Shown: positions 6,791 through 9,987 of the stretch, one piece after another
Numbering within the stretch: position 1 is the first letter of the stretch
How the letters are laid out: every line of letters starts with the position of its first letter
DNA from: Gammaproteobacteria bacterium
GTDB lineage: Bacteria; Pseudomonadota; Gammaproteobacteria; Pseudomonadales; Azotimanducaceae_A
Assembly (NCBI GenBank): GCA_002728935.1
Contig: PBWF01000024.1
Location: 3,496 to 13,482 of the forward strand
Direction: 5' to 3'
Length of the DNA: 9,987 nucleotides
Notes under the pieces: model-generated
What the model was told of the DNA's origin: nothing
Database searches by the model: none
Seen by the model: the letters and a program-made list of their open reading frames with translations, nothing else
Position numbers and translations under genes: made by a program

Positions 6791-6810
6791 TGCCTGCGCT
6801 GAAACAGGCA
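6791..6810 (-). promoter_or_regulatory. Small hairpin in the leader of the oxidoreductase-mtnA operon
   Basis: TGCCTG and CAGGCA (6-bp perfect stem, 8-nt loop) would lie at the 5' end of the transcript if the candidate promoter at 6824-6852 is right. No T-run follows, so it is not a terminator. It may stabilise the mRNA or be fortuitous. Confidence 0.3.
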
Positions 6811-6879
6811 CTATTAATTGGTGACTATTGCGATTGTTCGCGACTATCGCAATTCCTTGCGGCTATTTCCGACTAAGTG
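6809..6879. repeat. Degenerate GACTAT tandem repeat array with inverted repeat, possible operator
   Basis: On the + strand GACTAT or a one-mismatch variant recurs at 6823, 6842 and 6861, exactly 19 bp apart. Units 6823-6841 and 6842-6860 agree at 14 of 19 positions; the third keeps mainly its first part. A shortened relative (CACTATTAATTGGT) sits at 6809-6822, and another GACTATTG at 6762. Within the array ATTGCGAT (6827-6834) and ATCGCAAT (6846-6853) form a perfect 8-bp inverted repeat with an 11-nt spacer, the geometry of a dimeric regulator site. Confidence 0.5.
6824..6852 (-). promoter_or_regulatory. Candidate promoter for the oxidoreductase-mtnA-aldolase operon
   Basis: On the - strand TTGCGA (6852-6847) and AATAGT (6829-6824) are 17 nt apart; each matches the sigma70 consensus at 4 of 6 positions. 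The start would be near 6816, about 69 nt before the chosen ATG. Both hexamers overlap the arms of the 8-bp inverted repeat, so a bound protein there would occlude the promoter. This is an inference from spacing and position. Confidence 0.3.
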
Positions 6880-6960
6880 AAGCCGTCGTTTTCTCGAAGC
6901 AACGACTCCGGACCATATCGGAAACAGCGTCCAAAGAAAATCAGTTCAACCTCGCACCTG

Positions 6961-7986
6961 TCAGGCCAGCACTACACGCCGCAGCGCATCGGCATGCTCC
7001 TCGGGGGCTGCATCATTTAGGAACTGACCCGCCGCCGTCTCGATTCCTGCCAAAAATTTTTGCAGGGAGGGCGCGCGCAAGAAGGGCTGAATGTGCACGT
7101 AAGTCGAGTAAGCACCAGGCGCCTCTGCTCGCAGCCATGCACTTGGCGCTTGGTGTATCGAGAGAATATAACTCTGAGCTTGGCCCAGCACCCGGTCAAG
7201 CCGCTGAAGAGAAACCTTAAGCGCACCGGCTAGCCCCTTAAGTTCCGCATCTGTCGCCTCCGCAAGCGTCGCCATATTGCGGTGCGGCAGGAGCATCATC
7301 TCGAAAGGAAACTGAGCAAAATAGGGCACAAACACCGTCCAGTCGTGCTCATCGAGCAATATCCGCCGGCCATCCAAGCGCTCGGCCTCTTTGATCTCGT
7401 CAAAAAGCGATCGTTTTGCTTTCTCATAATGAGCCTTGGCCGCTTCTATTTCACGCTGTATAGAATCTACCGCAAAAGGGAACGCATAAATTTGACAATG
7501 AGGATGCGGGTTAGAGACCCCAACAACTGATCCGTTATTCTCGAATATAAACACCTGTTCCCACCCAGCGGCCGTCAATTCTTCGGTCTGATGGGCCCAG
7601 CTGAGCACCACTTGCTCCATTTCATGCGGCTCAAGCTCACTCAATCGACGACTGTGGTGCGGGTGATAGCACATAACTCGGCACTGTCCGGAAGCTTCCA
7701 TCGATCTATAAAAAGGATGCGGGGGTTCTGAAACTGGAGGGGCCTTGCCTAGCGCAGGATGATCATTGTCAAAACAATAGATACTCGAATAATCAGGATT
7801 TTGAAGTCCATTAACGCGGACATTACCTGGACACAAGTAGCACTCCGCATCAAAGGCAACCCCCTCCCTATTCTCGGGCTCGGCGTTTTGACCAACCCAC
7901 GGACGGCCTCCCCGGTGACTCGTGATGGTTACCCAACGACGCAAAAGAGGATGCCACCGCTGCTCCCAGGTGACGTCCGAACTCAC
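6961..7986 (-). CDS. galT: Galactose-1-phosphate uridylyltransferase (GalT)
   Basis: This 341-residue HIT-superfamily enzyme swaps UMP between UDP-glucose and galactose-1-phosphate in the Leloir pathway. Seen in order are RWVTIT and RGGRPW near the N-terminus, the zinc-site CYLC (Cys49, Cys52) with His111 in YHPHHS, FENNGSVVGVSNPHPHCQIYA with the active-site HPHxQ motif (His161, nucleophile His163, Gln165), FPFEMMLLP (226-234), and the C-terminal SIHQAP and YVHIQPFLRAP segments with the second metal-site histidines. Length is near the 348 residues of the E. coli enzyme. The start is a GTG because no in-frame ATG lies nearby upstream; the preceding Shine-Dalgarno is weak. It lies 107 nt after cimA on the same strand, without other Leloir genes in the window. 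A UDP-sugar role in envelope polysaccharide is as likely as galactose catabolism. Confidence 0.95.
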   Translation of the reverse strand: MSSDVTWEQRWHPLLRRWVTITSHRGGRPWVGQNAEPENREGVAFDAECYLCPGNVRVNGLQNPDYSSIYCFDNDHPALGKAPPVSEPPHPFYRSMEASGQCRVMCYHPHHSRRLSELEPHEMEQVVLSWAHQTEELTAAGWEQVFIFENNGSVVGVSNPHPHCQIYAFPFAVDSIQREIEAAKAHYEKAKRSLFDEIKEAERLDGRRILLDEHDWTVFVPYFAQFPFEMMLLPHRNMATLAEATDAELKGLAGALKVSLQRLDRVLGQAQSYILSIHQAPSAWLRAEAPGAYSTYVHIQPFLRAPSLQKFLAGIETAAGQFLNDAAPEEHADALRRVVLA

Positions 7987-8093
7987 CTTCCACCGCCAAT
8001 AACCATGAACAATTGCGAGACGCTGTGGATCGAGCTAACACTCATCATCGTAATACTCGGATCTCTACTCATCGAGAGGGTACTGCAAGCACA
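7987..8093 (-). other. cimA-galT intergenic leader with a short ORF overlapping the galT start
   Basis: No clear terminator or promoter separates cimA from galT, so read-through transcription is likely. The cimA reading frame stays open after its TAG stop. From an ATG at 8072 (others at 8048 and 8045) it runs to a TGA at 7983-7985 that overlaps the galT GTG as GTGA. From 8048 this would be a 21-residue peptide starting MMSVSS. No good ribosome site precedes any of these ATGs, so expression is doubtful. If translated, it could couple galT initiation to upstream ribosomes. Confidence 0.25.
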
Positions 8094-9734
8094 CTATTGT
8101 TTACTAAGAGAAGATTGCTCGTGTTTAAACTCCGCACTCCGAATCAAGGCGTAGTGATAGGCTTCAACCAAAGCATTCCAGCTCGCCTTGATGACATCGA
8201 CATTGACGCCCACCGTTCCGAAGGTTTCGCCTTCAAAGGAATGCTCTAGCAATACCCGCACGCGAGCGGCCGTCTCTTCAGTTGAATTAACCACCTTGAC
8301 AACGTAGTCCGTCAGCCTCAACTCGCTTGCCTCTGGGAAGTGAGGCGTGAGCGCCTCTCTCAACGCAAGGTTTAACGCGTCCACGGGGCCGCTACCCTCA
8401 GCGGCCCTCAACTCAACCTGATCTCCAATGCGTAACTTGACCGACGCCTCAATTGCTCCAGCAATATGAAGGTCATTTTGATCAGCTGCATTTTCATTAC
8501 CCGGCGAATAGATGCGGTAGAACTGGGGTTCGAACAGAGGCTGAAACTGCCCCAAATGGCGACGCACAATCAGATCGAAGCTACCATCTGCTTTCTCAAA
8601 GCTATAACCGGCGTGCTCTTTATCCTGAATTTCTTCAAGAATCGCTCTGGTGCGCGCTGGATCCTCAAGGTCAGCATATCGGTTAGCAAGTTTAGCCCGG
8701 ACGTTGGAGCCCCCCGCCAACTCACTAATCAATACTTTCCTTGCATTACCGATACTGTCTGGAGACACGTGCTCGTAGGTTTCTGGATTGCGCAACACAG
8801 CCGAGACATGAACACCACCCTTATGAGAGAAAGCAGAGGGTCCAACAAAAGGCTGTCCGAGCGGGCCGTCATAACCGAGCAATTCCCAGACTCGCCTCGA
8901 TACCCACGTGAGGTGTGCAAGGTTGCCGGAAGGTAAGCACTGGCGACCATATTTAAGCTCGAGGTTCGCAATCACAGCCGTTAAATCAACGTTGCCGCAA
9001 CGTTCACCGATCCCGTTCATGGTTCCTTGGACCTGGGTCACCCCAGCCTCAACGGCTGCAAGCGAATTAGCGACCGCTAGTCCACCGTCGTTATGAACAT
9101 GTATACCGAGGACTGCATCAGGCAATTGGGACGCAACGCGACCAACCGCGTCGGTAATCTGACTTGGCAGCATTCCTCCGTTGGTGTCGCACAATATTAA
9201 CCGGTCGGCCCCAGCCTCATGGGCGGCTCTAAGCGTGTCCAGCGCGTATCCCTCATCCGAAACAAATCCATCAAAGAAGTGCTCCGCATCGTAAAACACT
9301 GGCTTACCGGTTTCGGTTCGCAGGTATTGGATAGAGCCAGCGATCATTTCGAGGTTGCGAGCCGCAGACACTCGTAAAGCTTGGTCGACATGGAGCAACC
9401 AACTTTTACCAAAAATACAGCTTATGTCAGCGCGAGCATCGACTAGCTGTTTTAAGAAGTGATCGTCCTCAGGAAGGCAGTCCGCACGATGCGTTGAGCC
9501 AAACGCCGAGATTTTGATGGTGTTGTACCCCTCACTTCTCGCCGCTGAGAAAAATTCACTATCTTTGGGGTTGGATCCAGGCCAGCCGCCCTCAGTGAAC
9601 GGAACGCCGAGCCGATCGAGAACGCCTGCGATCTCGAGTTTATCGGCAAGACTGAGGTTGACTCCCTCGCCCTGGTTGCCGTCACGCAAGGAGGTGTCGT
9701 AGATCTCTATCGGCGTGACGTCAAGGTCGGTCAT
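8094..9734 (-). CDS. cimA: (R)-citramalate synthase
   Basis: This 546-residue enzyme of the isopropylmalate synthase family condenses pyruvate with acetyl-CoA to (R)-citramalate, the first step of the threonine-independent route to isoleucine. The catalytic TIM barrel begins IYDTSLRDGNQGEG (11-24), with Arg17 and Asp18 as active-site residues, and continues with GVPFTEGGWPGSNPKD (43-58), LCDTNGG (181-187), the metal ligands His212 and His214 in GIHVHNDGG, and GIGERCGNVDLT (241-252). The GGWPGSNPKD segment and total length favour the citramalate synthase branch over LeuA or homocitrate synthase. Residues about 400-535 form the C-terminal regulatory (LeuA dimerisation) domain, so isoleucine feedback inhibition is plausible. 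Its ATG overlaps the leuD stop as ATGA; the ribosome site is poor, which points to coupled translation. galT follows after 107 nt. Confidence 0.96.
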   Translation of the reverse strand: MTDLDVTPIEIYDTSLRDGNQGEGVNLSLADKLEIAGVLDRLGVPFTEGGWPGSNPKDSEFFSAARSEGYNTIKISAFGSTHRADCLPEDDHFLKQLVDARADISCIFGKSWLLHVDQALRVSAARNLEMIAGSIQYLRTETGKPVFYDAEHFFDGFVSDEGYALDTLRAAHEAGADRLILCDTNGGMLPSQITDAVGRVASQLPDAVLGIHVHNDGGLAVANSLAAVEAGVTQVQGTMNGIGERCGNVDLTAVIANLELKYGRQCLPSGNLAHLTWVSRRVWELLGYDGPLGQPFVGPSAFSHKGGVHVSAVLRNPETYEHVSPDSIGNARKVLISELAGGSNVRAKLANRYADLEDPARTRAILEEIQDKEHAGYSFEKADGSFDLIVRRHLGQFQPLFEPQFYRIYSPGNENAADQNDLHIAGAIEASVKLRIGDQVELRAAEGSGPVDALNLALREALTPHFPEASELRLTDYVVKVVNSTEETAARVRVLLEHSFEGETFGTVGVNVDVIKASWNALVEAYHYALIRSAEFKHEQSSLSKQ

Positions 9735-9987
9735 GCGCTTAACCGGGCATCCACAGCCGAGATAGCCTCTCGACTAGCCAACAACTCATCTAATGGGTCA
9801 AAGGTTCCTGCCAAGAAGGCCTCTCGCGCACTCGGCTTCATGGAGAACGGAAAAGATTGGTTCAGATACACCACTTGGAGGGCCTCTAAATCGACCATCA
9901 GTTCCTCGCCAGGCTCGGCTTCAATCAACCTCGCGAGTTCCGATCGAGGTTCGGCAGCCATTTGCAAGCAGGGTATACCTAACGTCG
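9731..9987 (-). CDS. leuD: 3-isopropylmalate dehydratase small subunit, C-terminal part (5'-truncated by window edge)
   Basis: The frame is open to the right edge and 84 residues are visible. LeuD is the swivel-domain partner of the iron-sulfur subunit LeuC; together they isomerise 2-isopropylmalate (leucine) and citramalate (isoleucine). The visible part shows LGIPCLQMAAEPR, the VDLEALQVVYL strand pair typical after the substrate loop, FPFSMKPSAREAFLAGTFD, and a helical end to DARLSA. This is the usual FPF(E/S)...R..L..G pattern of LeuD C-termini, with a tail longer than the common LDDIGLTL ending. The substrate-contacting N-terminal part is off the window. Overlap with cimA (ATGA) strongly supports a joint isoleucine/leucine operon. 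A LeuD-like subunit of another aconitase-family hydro-lyase is the main alternative. Confidence 0.82.
   Translation of the reverse strand, partial: TLGIPCLQMAAEPRSELARLIEAEPGEELMVDLEALQVVYLNQSFPFSMKPSAREAFLAGTFDPLDELLASREAISAVDARLSA

Noticed and set aside
6885..6906. GTCGTT/AACGAC hairpin downstream of galT as a terminator
   Set aside because: The stem is 6 bp with a 10-nt loop and no T-run follows on the - strand.
6757..6960. The short GACTAT repeats as a CRISPR array
   Set aside because: Repeats are degenerate, only 19 bp apart with no spacer sequences, and no cas gene is in the window.
6828..7220. A 130-codon + strand reading frame spanning the galT 3' end and the upstream gap of the mtnA operon
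   Set aside because: It runs antisense through conserved galT sequence, has no recognisable domain and covers the repeat-rich regulatory region.
8466..8936. A 156-codon + strand reading frame inside cimA
   Set aside because: It is antisense to a well-conserved enzyme, has no ribosome site or family resemblance, and is a shadow of codon bias.
8094..9734. 2-isopropylmalate synthase (LeuA) or homocitrate synthase instead of CimA
   Set aside because: The EGGWPGSNPKD segment, 546-residue length and leuD neighbour fit citramalate synthase better.

Overview
The window looks like chromosomal DNA of a proteobacterium, most likely an uncultured marine-type gammaproteobacterium. This rests on moderate GC content, compact same-strand operons, a DUF3014 membrane protein, CaiB/BaiF plus crotonase genes and a luciferase-like oxidoreductase. 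The taxonomic call is an inference. No insertion sequence, phage gene, CRISPR array, tRNA or rRNA was seen. Nine protein genes are supported: one partial gene on the + strand at the left edge and eight on the - strand. The right-most one is also partial.

Layout, left to right. (1) 1-762 (+) is the C-terminal three quarters of a D-2-hydroxyacid dehydrogenase (hydroxypyruvate/glycerate type), which converges on the next operon. (2) 3793 to 931 (-) is an operon reading DUF3014 protein, class III CoA-transferase, crotonase-fold protein, with gaps of 9 and 34 nt. The crotonase has alanine at both positions where classical enoyl-CoA hydratases carry catalytic glutamates. (3) About 260 nt of non-coding DNA (3794-4053) holds a candidate promoter for operon 2 and a weak candidate terminator for operon 3. 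(4) 6747 to 4054 (-) is a very tight operon: luciferase-like flavin/F420 oxidoreductase, then mtnA with a 1 nt gap, then a class II aldolase/adducin-family gene sharing a GTGA overlap. (5) About 200 nt of non-coding DNA (6757-6960) contains an array of degenerate GACTAT repeats and an 8-bp inverted repeat that coincides with a candidate promoter. (6) 9987 to 6961 (-) reads leuD (C-terminus only), cimA and galT. leuD and cimA share an ATGA overlap; cimA and galT are 107 nt apart.

How the genes fit together. leuD-cimA is a coherent isoleucine (citramalate) module: CimA makes citramalate from pyruvate and acetyl-CoA, and LeuCD isomerises it. galT, at the end of that run, has no obvious link to it. 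The mtnA operon belongs to salvage of methylthioadenosine. MtnA makes 5-methylthioribulose-1-phosphate and the aldolase-family partner is the likely next enzyme, either as the MtnB dehydratase or as an aldolase of the DHAP-shunt type. The co-transcribed luciferase-like oxidoreductase is the unexplained member and the best lead here: some enzymes of that fold oxidise organosulfur compounds. The CoA-transferase/crotonase pair points to CoA-thioester metabolism of an unknown acid.
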